From: PALSA-600 sp963842335
GTDB lineage: Bacteria; Actinomycetota; Thermoleophilia; Gaiellales; Gaiellaceae
Direction of reading: 5' to 3'
Assembly (NCBI GenBank): GCA_963842335.1
Contig: CAWJGF010000019.1
Location: forward strand, 1 to 64,000
DNA: 64,000 nucleotides
Below are positions 16,713-24,495 of the stretch, one piece after another. Position numbers and translations under genes: made by a program. The notes under the pieces were generated by a model that was not told where the DNA came from, searched no databases, and was given only the letters and a program-made list of their open reading frames with translations. The stretch's first letter is position 1, and every line of letters starts with the position of its first letter.

Positions 16713-17490
16713 CGCCTGCGTTCCCTCGACCGAGGTAGAGATCGTGCACCGTCTGGTTGGCCCGGATCTCCGCCGGGGTTCCCTCGACGATCACGCGGCC
16801 GTCGTGCATCATCGTGACGCGGTCGGCGATACGCAGTGCCACGTCCATGTCGTGCTCGATGATGATCAAGGTGATCGATGGGTCGAGACTGAGCAGCAGC
16901 TCGGTGAGTGCCACCCGCTCGCCGCGCGACAGGCCGGAGGCGGGCTCGTCGAGCATCATCAGACGCGGGTTCGATGCACGCGCCATCGCGACCTCGAGCT
17001 GGCGCTGCTCCCCATGCGACAGCGAGCCGACGAGCGACTGCTCACGACCAGCGAGACCGACTGCCGTTGCCAGCTCACGCGAGCGCTCGCGCAGCTCGCC
17101 GTCCTGCCTGCGGAGGACCACAGGGCGAAAGTGGCCGCTCCGCACGCCGAGCACCGCGAGGTAGAGGTTGTCCTCGACCGTCATGCCGAGGAACGAACGA
17201 GACTTCTGGTAGGTGCGCCCCATCCCGAGCTTCGCGCGCGAACGCGAGGGCAGGAGGCTCACTTCCTCGCCGAGAAACTCGATCGTCCCTGAACTCGGCG
17301 CGACGTCACCCGAAATGACGTTGAAGAGCGTCGTCTTACCGGCGCCGTTCGGCCCGAGAATTGCGCGCCTCTCGCCGTGCGCGACGTCGAGATCGACGTC
17401 GCGCACGGCGTGCAGGCCACCGAAGCGCCGACCGATCCCCCGTAAGCGGAGGATCGCCTCGGCATCTTCGGCCACGAGCGCTTCCGTCAC
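16705..17490 (-). CDS. livG: Branched-chain amino acid-type ABC transporter ATPase LivG
   Basis: A 261-residue ABC ATPase starting at GTG 17490, 4 nt after the stop of the binding-protein gene. Walker A is GPNGAGKTT, the family-specific GRTYQKSRSFLGMTV follows, the signature is a variant LSHGEQRQLE and Walker B is LMMLDEPASGLS, with the H-loop in IIIEHDMDV. These features identify LivG. It pairs with LivF at the membrane. Confidence 0.95.
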   Translation of the reverse strand: MTEALVAEDAEAILRLRGIGRRFGGLHAVRDVDLDVAHGERRAILGPNGAGKTTLFNVISGDVAPSSGTIEFLGEEVSLLPSRSRAKLGMGRTYQKSRSFLGMTVEDNLYLAVLGVRSGHFRPVVLRRQDGELRERSRELATAVGLAGREQSLVGSLSHGEQRQLEVAMARASNPRLMMLDEPASGLSRGERVALTELLLSLDPSITLIIIEHDMDVALRIADRVTMMHDGRVIVEGTPAEIRANQTVHDLYLGRGNAGDD

Positions 17491-17494
17491 GCGG

Positions 17495-18883
17495 CTACTG
17501 AGTCACCTTGGGGGCGATCTCCTTGCCTTGCCACGGGAGCTTCTTCTTGACGCACGTCGGGAACGTCCGGCCGGGGGCCGGCGTGCTCGACGAGTACGTG
17601 CCGCCGAACGTCTGGTCGACGCTCGGAACCTCGCCCACCGTCTTGATCGCCAGCTTGCCGCCCTTCGTGAACAGCTGCTGGTAGAAGACGTTGATCACCG
17701 CCTGGCGGTTCTTGTCCAGGTGGAGGGGGCCGTACGGAGTCGCGAGCTTCACCTTCGCAATTGCGGCCTGGAGCTTCTTCTGGCCGCCCGAGATGTCGCC
17801 ACCGACCGCCTTGAGCCCCTCGAGCAGGCCCCAAGTGTTGACGTAGAACCCGTACGTGAAGGTCGACGACGCCTGCGGAGCGGCTGCTCCGAACGGCGGG
17901 ATCGTCTTGAAGACCTTCCCGACCTCCGCGTTGTAGGCCTTCGCCGCGGGCGTCGCCAGGTCGCCGGCCGTGCCTGCGCCGCCGACGAGGGCTCCCGAGA
18001 CGCGGGTGCCGAGCTGCTGGAACTCACCCGGCGTGCCCCAGAACAGGTTGCCGACGAACTTCTTACCGTCAATCGGCCCGTGCGCCTGCTCGTATGCCTT
18101 CAGGAACGGGATGAGCCCTGCACCGCCGACTGCCACGAACGTTCCGTCGACATTCGTCGGCAACTGCTGTGCGTACGACGAGTAGTCGGTCGTGTTCAGC
18201 GGCGGGAACACCCGCTTCGTGATCTTCCCGCCGGCTGCGCAGAAGTCCGTGATCATGCCGGCGGCCGACGTCCAGCCGAAGCTGTAGTCGTCAGCCACGA
18301 CGGCGGCGGTCTTCCAGTGCAGCTTGCGGTACGCGATGTCGCCAAGACCGGCGTTCCACATCGCACCGTCTCCGTTGAAGCGGAAGAAGTTCGGCGCTCG
18401 AACCTTGAGCGTCGTATCCTGCGCTCCCGCGGCACCGTCCACGAACGTCTTGGTCGGATGCTGCTTCGCGTAGTTCGCGATCGCAATCGACTCGTCTCCG
18501 GAGAGCGGGCCGATCATGATGTCGCACTTCGCCTGCTCACAGATCCGCTTCGTCTCCTTGATTGCGGTGTCGGCGCGGTCGTTCGAGCATCCGACGCCCA
18601 CGAGCTGCAGCGGATGACCGTTGATGGAGGCGCCCGTCCAGCCGTCACGCGGCTTGTTCGGATTCTTCGCCTTACCGCCCGCGAACTGCGCCATCGCGGT
18701 AACGACGCCTGCGAGGTCCTGGTTGTCGAACGAGCCGAACGCGCCCTGACAGTCGGACATGACTGCGATGCGGATCGGCGTCGCCGAACTGCGGGCGGTC
18801 GCACTTGCCGCGGCGAGCGCCATGGCGACGATCACCAGAGCGACGAGCGGCAGAAGCTTCCACCTGCGTTTGAGAGCATTCAT
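17495..18883 (-). CDS. Liv-type substrate-binding protein (ABC transporter receptor)
   Basis: A 462-residue secreted receptor of the leucine/amide-binding (periplasmic-binding type 1) family. The signal peptide runs from MNALKRRWK through a hydrophobic stretch to about ATARSSA. The mature part has IRIAVMSDCQGAFGSF, IGPLSGDESIAIANYA, FFRFNGDGAMWNAGLGDIAY and YGPLHLDKNRQAV. It lacks a lipobox cysteine. A strong ribosome binding site (AAAGGAGGAGG) precedes ATG 18883. The 94-bp gap upstream is the largest in this operon and may carry its own promoter, which is common for an abundant binding protein. Ligand unknown. Confidence 0.92.
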   Translation of the reverse strand: MNALKRRWKLLPLVALVIVAMALAAASATARSSATPIRIAVMSDCQGAFGSFDNQDLAGVVTAMAQFAGGKAKNPNKPRDGWTGASINGHPLQLVGVGCSNDRADTAIKETKRICEQAKCDIMIGPLSGDESIAIANYAKQHPTKTFVDGAAGAQDTTLKVRAPNFFRFNGDGAMWNAGLGDIAYRKLHWKTAAVVADDYSFGWTSAAGMITDFCAAGGKITKRVFPPLNTTDYSSYAQQLPTNVDGTFVAVGGAGLIPFLKAYEQAHGPIDGKKFVGNLFWGTPGEFQQLGTRVSGALVGGAGTAGDLATPAAKAYNAEVGKVFKTIPPFGAAAPQASSTFTYGFYVNTWGLLEGLKAVGGDISGGQKKLQAAIAKVKLATPYGPLHLDKNRQAVINVFYQQLFTKGGKLAIKTVGEVPSVDQTFGGTYSSSTPAPGRTFPTCVKKKLPWQGKEIAPKVTQ

Positions 18884-18977
18884 TCGGATGCCCTCCTCCT
18901 TTCGAACCGTTGATGTTGGGGGGGTAAATCGGGAACGTGAATCATTGCCGTGACTCAGAGGGTGTCAAGTCCTCCTT

Positions 18978-20009
18978 TCACGCGCCGGCCTCCGCGTGGC
19001 CGACCTCGATCGGAGTTCGACCAGAAGGTGGCCTGCGGCGCCCTAAGAGGAAATCGACCGTGCGCTCCCAGAGGCCGACGAGCCCTCCGGGCGAGACCAG
19101 GATGACGACCAGGAAGATCGCCCCGATCAACGTGTTGAATCGCGGCCCGATGAAGCTGATCTGCTGCGAGTAGTTGTTGATGATCACGAAGAAGAGCGCG
19201 CCGACCCAGGCTCCCTCGATCCGATAAAGCCCTCCGACGACCGCGATCACAAGCACGTCGATGGTCGCGCTGAGATCGATCGAGGCGGGATCGATGTGGC
19301 CGTTCCACCACACGAACAGGACGCCTCCGATCGCTGCGATGAACGACGCGAAACCGAATGCAAGGGTGCGGTGCGCGACGACGTTGTAACCGAGCGAGGA
19401 CATGCGAATCGGGTCGTCGCGAACCCCCTGCAACGTCATTCCGAACGGGGTGCGGACGATGTAGCGCAGCAGGGCGTAAACCGCGAGTGCCGCTCCGAGC
19501 GACACGTAGTAGAGACGGTTCTGGTGGGCGGCGACGTTGCCGATCAGTCTCGGCGTCGGGATGCCGCTGATCCCGCCGAAGCCCGAGACATCGGTCACCT
19601 GGCCGAATGACAGGTTGGCGATCACCGAGTAGGTGAGCGTGATCATCAGAAAGTAGATGCCGACGCTGCGACTTGCGAGAGCACCGAAGAGCAGGCCGAT
19701 TCCGACCGCGATCAAGATGGCTGCGACTACGCCCCACCAGGGGTTCCACCCGAGGTTGAGTCCCTTGGTGTTGCCGTTCGTCGTCGCATTCCCGACGACG
19801 AACCCGGCGATCCCGTACACGGCAACCTGCGCCAGCGAGACCATGCCCGCGTAGGCGGAGAGGAAGATCAGGCTCGCCGCGACGATGCCGAGAAACAGCA
19901 TCTGTGTGAGCAGTGTCCCCACCCAGTACCCCGAGAGATAAAGCGGCGCCGCGAGGGCCGCCAGCAGAGCCACGATCCCGACTCCCCGATTGACGTTCCC
20001 GATCCTCAC
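18978..20009 (-). CDS. livM: Branched-chain amino acid-type ABC permease LivM
   Basis: A 343-residue multispanning permease. GTG 20009 is chosen as it overlaps the LivH stop (GTGA) and places VRIGNVNRG just before the first helix. LivM signatures include SAYAGMVSLAQVAVYGIAGF, the coupling-helix region FGMTLQGVRDDPIRMSSLGYN and GGLYRIEGAWVGALFFV. It forms a heterodimeric channel with LivH. The upstream open frame to 20414 is the shadow of LivH. Confidence 0.94.
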   Translation of the reverse strand: MRIGNVNRGVGIVALLAALAAPLYLSGYWVGTLLTQMLFLGIVAASLIFLSAYAGMVSLAQVAVYGIAGFVVGNATTNGNTKGLNLGWNPWWGVVAAILIAVGIGLLFGALASRSVGIYFLMITLTYSVIANLSFGQVTDVSGFGGISGIPTPRLIGNVAAHQNRLYYVSLGAALAVYALLRYIVRTPFGMTLQGVRDDPIRMSSLGYNVVAHRTLAFGFASFIAAIGGVLFVWWNGHIDPASIDLSATIDVLVIAVVGGLYRIEGAWVGALFFVIINNYSQQISFIGPRFNTLIGAIFLVVILVSPGGLVGLWERTVDFLLGRRRPPSGRTPIEVGHAEAGA

Positions 20010-21130
20010 GCGGGCCGTCCGAACAATCCAAGCGGCCGCACCGCCAGCACGATCGCGACGAGCACGAATGTGAAGATGATCGAGTAGTAGGTGTAGTTCT
20101 CCGGTAGATACGCCGCCGAGAAGTTGGTCGTCAGCCCGAGCAGGAGCGCGCCGATTGCCGCACCACCAAGCGAGCCCATGCCGCCGATGATCACGACGAC
20201 CAGGGAGTAGAGCAGCCAGTTTGCATCCACTCCGGGCGCAAGGCTTGCGAACGAGCCGCCGATCACGCCGCCGAACCCCGCGAGTGCACACCCGACGACA
20301 AAGGCGAGCGCGAACGTGAGCTGGATGTTGATCCCGAGGGCCGACACCATCGCGCGATCGTCGACGCCGGCCCGGATCACCATGCCGGTCCGCGTGCGCT
20401 TCAGCCAGAGCCAAAGACCAACACCGATCGCAATCGCGATTGCGAGAATCACGAGCCTCGTCTCTGTGTACTGAATGCCCTGCACATGCACGTTGACGAA
20501 CGTGTCCCAGTTGCGCGGCCAGGCGATGTCCTCGGCGACACCGCCGAAGTGCGCGAGCATCTGGTCGGCGAGAATGATTGCGATCGCGATCGAGATCAGC
20601 GCCTGACGGAGGTCCTGGCCCTGGTTCCAGCGCAGGAATGCCTGCTGCATGACGAGCCCCATCGCGGCGACCACGAGCGTTGCGACGATCGCAGGCACGA
20701 TCCAGTTCGTGAGGTTGATCTGGTCACTCGAAAGCCCGAACGAGCCGCCTTCACCGACGATCCCGCGCTGCAGCTTCAGCGCGACGTAGCCACCGAACAG
20801 GAAGAGCGCCCCGTGCGCCATGTTCACGACGCGCATCAGCCCGAAGATGAGAGTGAACCCGCTGGCGACGATGAAATAGAGCGCAGCCGCCGTCACGCCG
20901 TTCAGCACCGTGATGAGAAAATCCTTCGGGTCGTGCACGGCCGAGCCGAACGACGTCGCCCACTTCCCGGTCGTCGGCGCGAAGAAGAGCACCCACAGCG
21001 CAGGCGTGATCACGAGGATCGCGAGCAGGACCCAGCCGATGATCAGGAGGACGCGGCGACGCAGGGCATGTGTGCGCGCGTGGCGGGACGGCGAGACCGG
21101 GCGCGCCGGACCGAGCGCCGTATCCGTCAC
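20006..21130 (-). CDS. livH: Branched-chain amino acid-type ABC permease LivH
   Basis: A 374-residue permease. Start GTG 21130 overlaps the stop of the VOC gene (GTGA). A cytoplasmic basic N-terminus is followed by an extra N-terminal helix and the LivH core: ASGFTLIFGLMRVVNMAHG, the coupling region RTGMVIRAGVDDRAMVSALGI and GGMGSLGGAAIGALLLG. The insertion EDIAWPRNWDTFVN is typical of the family. Partner of LivM. Confidence 0.94.
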   Translation of the reverse strand: MTDTALGPARPVSPSRHARTHALRRRVLLIIGWVLLAILVITPALWVLFFAPTTGKWATSFGSAVHDPKDFLITVLNGVTAAALYFIVASGFTLIFGLMRVVNMAHGALFLFGGYVALKLQRGIVGEGGSFGLSSDQINLTNWIVPAIVATLVVAAMGLVMQQAFLRWNQGQDLRQALISIAIAIILADQMLAHFGGVAEDIAWPRNWDTFVNVHVQGIQYTETRLVILAIAIAIGVGLWLWLKRTRTGMVIRAGVDDRAMVSALGINIQLTFALAFVVGCALAGFGGVIGGSFASLAPGVDANWLLYSLVVVIIGGMGSLGGAAIGALLLGLTTNFSAAYLPENYTYYSIIFTFVLVAIVLAVRPLGLFGRPA

Positions 21131-21597
21131 GCCGCGCTGCCCTCCAGATAGAGCACGGCGACGGCCGACTCGGGTGTCTGCTCGATGTGCTCGGACAGCC
21201 GCCTGAGCATCGGGTAGCGCGACCGGTCGAGCGTGCTGGCGTCGGGCCAGTTCAGCTCGATCAGGTTGCCGGCCGGGTCGCGGAAGTAGAGCTGCACCTG
21301 GCCCGAGGGAAGCTCGACGAGCTCGGCGCCCCACTCGGCCGACGCGTGCGCCGAAACGGCGTCGTAGGCGGCATCGAAATCGTCGATCGTCAGCCCAAGG
21401 TGGTGGCGGACCGGCGGTGTACCGTTTTCTTCAAGGAAGAGGTGGAGTTGCAAATCACCGACCCGGAGCCACTGCACCGGCGTCGCGAAGGCGGGCGTGG
21501 CGATCCGCTCCATCCCAAAGAGCGTTTCGTAGAACCGTGTCGACTCCTCGAGGTCGACCGCCGAAATGCTGACGTGGTTGATCCCGGTCGCTCGCAC
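21127..21597 (-). CDS. VOC (glyoxalase/bleomycin resistance) family protein
   Basis: A 156-residue vicinal oxygen chelate fold protein: INHVSISAVDLEESTRFYETLFGM and HHLGLTIDDFDAAY, then VQLYFRDPAGNLIELN, give metal ligands His, His and Glu of a paired beta-alpha-beta-beta-beta dioxygenase or lyase. GTG 21597 is preferred over GTG 21648 because GGGAG lies just upstream and homology starts at HVSIS. It is the first gene of the run leading into livHM, suggesting the imported compound or its product is its substrate. Confidence 0.85.
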   Translation of the reverse strand: MRATGINHVSISAVDLEESTRFYETLFGMERIATPAFATPVQWLRVGDLQLHLFLEENGTPPVRHHLGLTIDDFDAAYDAVSAHASAEWGAELVELPSGQVQLYFRDPAGNLIELNWPDASTLDRSRYPMLRRLSEHIEQTPESAVAVLYLEGSAA

Positions 21598-21656
21598 GGC
21601 CCGAGTCTCCCGGGTTTGACTCGATAGGTCAAGTAGGCACTCAACCACTTACTACA

Positions 21657-21671
21657 ATAGGTTTTTCCTAT
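21657..21671. promoter_or_regulatory. LysR-type T-N11-A palindrome overlapping the LysR start codon
   Basis: ATAGG-TTTTT-CCTAT, a perfect 5-bp inverted repeat with the T-N11-A spacing of LysR-type operators. It covers the first two bases of the ATG at 21670. A -10-like TACAAT lies at 21653-21658. The 72 bp between VOC and LysR starts are unusually AT-rich for this window. Confidence 0.6.
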
Positions 21672-22572
21672 GAATTTTCGCCAGCTCGAGTGCTTCATCG
21701 CAGTGGTCGACGAAGGCTCGTTCACGCGAGCTGCCCGGCGGGTGGGCATCGCGCAGCCGTCGCTGTCCCAGCACATCAAAGCGCTCGAGGAAGAGCTCGA
21801 AGGAGCCGTCATCGATCGCCTGCCCCGCGGGGTGTCGCTCACGCCGGCCGGCCGCGCGCTGCTTCCCGAGGCGCGGCTCGCTGTGCGTGCGCTGGAACGA
21901 GGGTGGCAGAGCGCACGCTCTGCGCTGGCGCTCGAGCTCGGCGAGCTCGAGATCGCGACTGTGCTTTCGATGGCCGTCGGCGTGCTGCCTGCACACATCG
22001 GCGTCTGGCATGAGCGGCACCCGAACATCGCGATCCGCATCCACGAGTTCCGGCACCGCAACCTCCTCGAGGACGCCGTCGAGCAGGGAGTCGCGGACTT
22101 CGCCGTCGGCCCGAGGCCGCTGCGCCGGTGGGACGGCCCGCTCGAGACTGTCTCGTGGGAGGAGTTCGTCCTCGTCGTCGCGACCTCCGACCCACTCGCC
22201 GCGCTGGACGACGTTGCGCTCGCGGACCTGCGCGAGCGCGAATGGGTGCTCTACCACCCCGATCACGGTCTCGCCGGAATCGTCGACGAGATCTGCCGCG
22301 GCGCCGGGTTCCGGGCGCGCGGGACTGTCCGCACCGCGCAGGCCGAAGGTGCGGTGCGGCTGGCGGCCGTAGGAGTGGGGATCGCCCTCGTGCCCGACAA
22401 CATCGTCAGCTCGGGGATCGACTGTGCCATCCTCCGGTTCCGCCCACGGCTGATCCGCGACGTTGCGGTCTACGCGCGGAGCGACTGGTCGCCGACCGCT
22501 GCGGCGTTCGTCGACGTTCTCCGCTCGAGGCCGCGACCGCGCCCGAAACACGCGCTGTCGATCGAGCTCTGA
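21670..22572 (+). CDS. LysR family transcriptional regulator
   Basis: A 300-residue LTTR. Residues 1-60 form the winged helix-turn-helix (FRQLECFIAVVDEGSFTRAA, SLSQHIKALEEELEG), and about 90-290 the periplasmic-binding-like effector domain (LSMAVGVLPAHIG, RTAQAEGAVRLAAVGVGIALVP). It is divergent from the VOC-liv-Tm-1 gene run and probably controls it. The ATG has no ribosome binding site and lies within a palindrome of LTTR type, which predicts negative autoregulation. Confidence 0.93.
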   Translation: MNFRQLECFIAVVDEGSFTRAARRVGIAQPSLSQHIKALEEELEGAVIDRLPRGVSLTPAGRALLPEARLAVRALERGWQSARSALALELGELEIATVLSMAVGVLPAHIGVWHERHPNIAIRIHEFRHRNLLEDAVEQGVADFAVGPRPLRRWDGPLETVSWEEFVLVVATSDPLAALDDVALADLREREWVLYHPDHGLAGIVDEICRGAGFRARGTVRTAQAEGAVRLAAVGVGIALVPDNIVSSGIDCAILRFRPRLIRDVAVYARSDWSPTAAAFVDVLRSRPRPRPKHALSIEL

Positions 22573-22583
22573 CCGTCTCTACG

Positions 22584-23393
22584 ATGCACGCCGTGCGGCA
22601 CCTCGCTCTCCTCGCGCTCGCTGCGATCGTCCTTGCCGGCTGTGGTGGGTCATCCCGCGCGACGGTCACTGCGCCGCTTTCTCCGGTCACGACCACGATT
22701 GACGCGACCCACCCCACCCCGCGCTTCGCGACGGCCAGGGCCCGGACAACGGCAGCCGGCCCGGTCGACTTCACGCTCGCGATCAAAGCGGACGTCGGCG
22801 GTGGGATGGTCACGGCCGGAGAGACCGGCGTTGCTGCGTTCGTCGGCCGGCGCGCGCATCTGTACAAGCAGATCCCGGGTTCAACCGTGCCCGAGGAGCT
22901 CGTCTTGATCGGGCCGCTCACCTACACGAACGCAAACGTCATGGCGGCGCTCGCGGACCCCACGGTCAAGCCGTGGACGAAGCTGGATACACGGCGACTC
23001 ACGGCCAAGGCCCTGCGGGCACAGCCCGACGAGCTCGCCCATGTCCTGGCTCCGGCCTACCTGGCCGACGGCGTCGCCGTCGCCAAGCCCGAGGGCCGAG
23101 CGGCGAACGGAACGACGCGCTTCACCGGCGTGGTCGATCCGAAGCGCCTCGCCCGCCGCGTACCGGCAGCTGTGCGTCCGGCGATCCTGACGGCGGTCAG
23201 CAACGACTATGCGGCGAAACCCTTCCCCGCAACGTTCTGGCTCGACGACCAGGGCCGGATTCGCCGGGTCCGCGTCGTCTACAAGACCCCGCAAGGGACG
23301 CGGATCACGGTCGACACGTCGTACAACCACTTCGGCTCGAAGGTCAATGTCGCCCTGCCCGCAGCGGGCGACATCAAGGACATCAGCCCATAG
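22584..23393 (+). CDS. LppX/LprG-like lipoprotein
   Basis: A 269-residue lipoprotein: signal peptide MHAVRHLALLALAAIVLAGC with lipobox LAGC (Cys20). The mature part has an antiparallel beta pattern (VDFTLAIKADVGGGMV, RRAHLYKQIPGS, LDDQGRIRRVRVVYKT), reminiscent of the LolA-like LppX_LprAFG lipid carriers of actinobacteria; a lipid-binding role is inference. It follows the LysR gene by 11 bp and may be cotranscribed. The 3' end overlaps the convergent amidase gene by 11 bp. Confidence 0.8.
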   Translation: MHAVRHLALLALAAIVLAGCGGSSRATVTAPLSPVTTTIDATHPTPRFATARARTTAAGPVDFTLAIKADVGGGMVTAGETGVAAFVGRRAHLYKQIPGSTVPEELVLIGPLTYTNANVMAALADPTVKPWTKLDTRRLTAKALRAQPDELAHVLAPAYLADGVAVAKPEGRAANGTTRFTGVVDPKRLARRVPAAVRPAILTAVSNDYAAKPFPATFWLDDQGRIRRVRVVYKTPQGTRITVDTSYNHFGSKVNVALPAAGDIKDISP

Positions 23394-24495
23394 CGGCGCG
23401 CTCCCAGGCGAGGGCCGCAGCGAGGACGACCTCGTCACTCGGAGCTATGAACTGGAGGTCGCCGATCGCGATTCCCGCCCAGCCGAGCACGTTGAAGGGG
23501 CGCAGGAAGGCGGTCGCCGGAATCCGCATGTCGAGCTCGTTGCAGTCGACCGGCGGGAGGTCGACGCCGAGCACGGGTGCGACATAGAGATCGACGTCGG
23601 GCCGCAACTCGCGCCAGAGTCGGACTGACTCGCGGGCGCGCGTCACCTCGGCCGGGTCGACCGCCTGTGCGAGCTCGAGCTTCGTTCGGACGTTGGTGCC
23701 ATACTCGTTGGCTCGGGCGGGGAAGGTCTCGCGGTGGGCATGCGCGGCTTCGTGGAAGAAGAGCGGCCAGGTGTCGTCCGGCGGCTCCGGGATCGACGCC
23801 TCGACGACACGCGCGCCCAGAGCCTCGAGCCGCTCCACGTACGCCTCAGCGGCACGGTTCTCGGGTAACGCGGGGCCGCCGACGGACGGAGGCCGCGTGA
23901 GCAGGCCGACGACGAGGCCGTCGAGGCGAGGCTTCGGCAGCGGCGTCTGCGCGAGGACCGACCACATCGTCGCGACCTCGACGACGCTCGTCCCCATCGG
24001 GCCGACCGTGTCGAACGACGCGCAGAGCGGGAACACACCGTCGATCGGGATCCGGCCCCAGCTCGGCTTCAGCCCGACGACACCGCAGCACGCAGCAGGC
24101 AAGCGGATCGAGCCGCCGGTGTCCGTGCCAATCCCGATGTCACACAGGCCGGCGGCGAGCGCCGCGGCGTTCCCGCCGGAGGAGCCGCCGGTCGTCCGGC
24201 CCGGGTGCAGCGGATTCTGCACGGTGCCGTACCACGGGTTCTGGCTCGTGACACCCCAGGCGAACTCGTGCAGGTTCGCTTTGCCGACGACGACCGCGCC
24301 CGCGGCGACGAGACGCTCGACAACGCCCGCAGTGCGCGTCGGCACGTGATCCGCGTAGATCTGGGAGCCGTACGTCGTGCGAATCCCCGCCGTATCGATC
24401 AGATCCTTGACGAGCAGTCGCCGCCCGTGCAGCGGGCCGGGCAGCGCAGGCGCTGGTTCCACCGCCGTGATCACGGCGTTGAACACGTCGGTCAC
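23383..24495 (-). CDS. Amidase signature family enzyme
   Basis: A 370-residue amidase with the complete Ser-cisSer-Lys triad: Lys30 in RLLVKDLID, cis-Ser in TTGGSSGGNA (105-106) and nucleophile Ser129 in GTDTGGSIRLPAACCG. It is shorter than most family members (450-500), lacking part of the C-terminal region. It hydrolyses an amide to acid plus ammonia. GTG 24495 overlaps the stop of the ThDP-enzyme gene (GTGA). It is the last gene of an eight-gene operon; an amide intermediate in that pathway is inferred. Confidence 0.9.
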   Translation of the reverse strand: MTDVFNAVITAVEPAPALPGPLHGRRLLVKDLIDTAGIRTTYGSQIYADHVPTRTAGVVERLVAAGAVVVGKANLHEFAWGVTSQNPWYGTVQNPLHPGRTTGGSSGGNAAALAAGLCDIGIGTDTGGSIRLPAACCGVVGLKPSWGRIPIDGVFPLCASFDTVGPMGTSVVEVATMWSVLAQTPLPKPRLDGLVVGLLTRPPSVGGPALPENRAAEAYVERLEALGARVVEASIPEPPDDTWPLFFHEAAHAHRETFPARANEYGTNVRTKLELAQAVDPAEVTRARESVRLWRELRPDVDLYVAPVLGVDLPPVDCNELDMRIPATAFLRPFNVLGWAGIAIGDLQFIAPSDEVVLAAALAWERAAMG

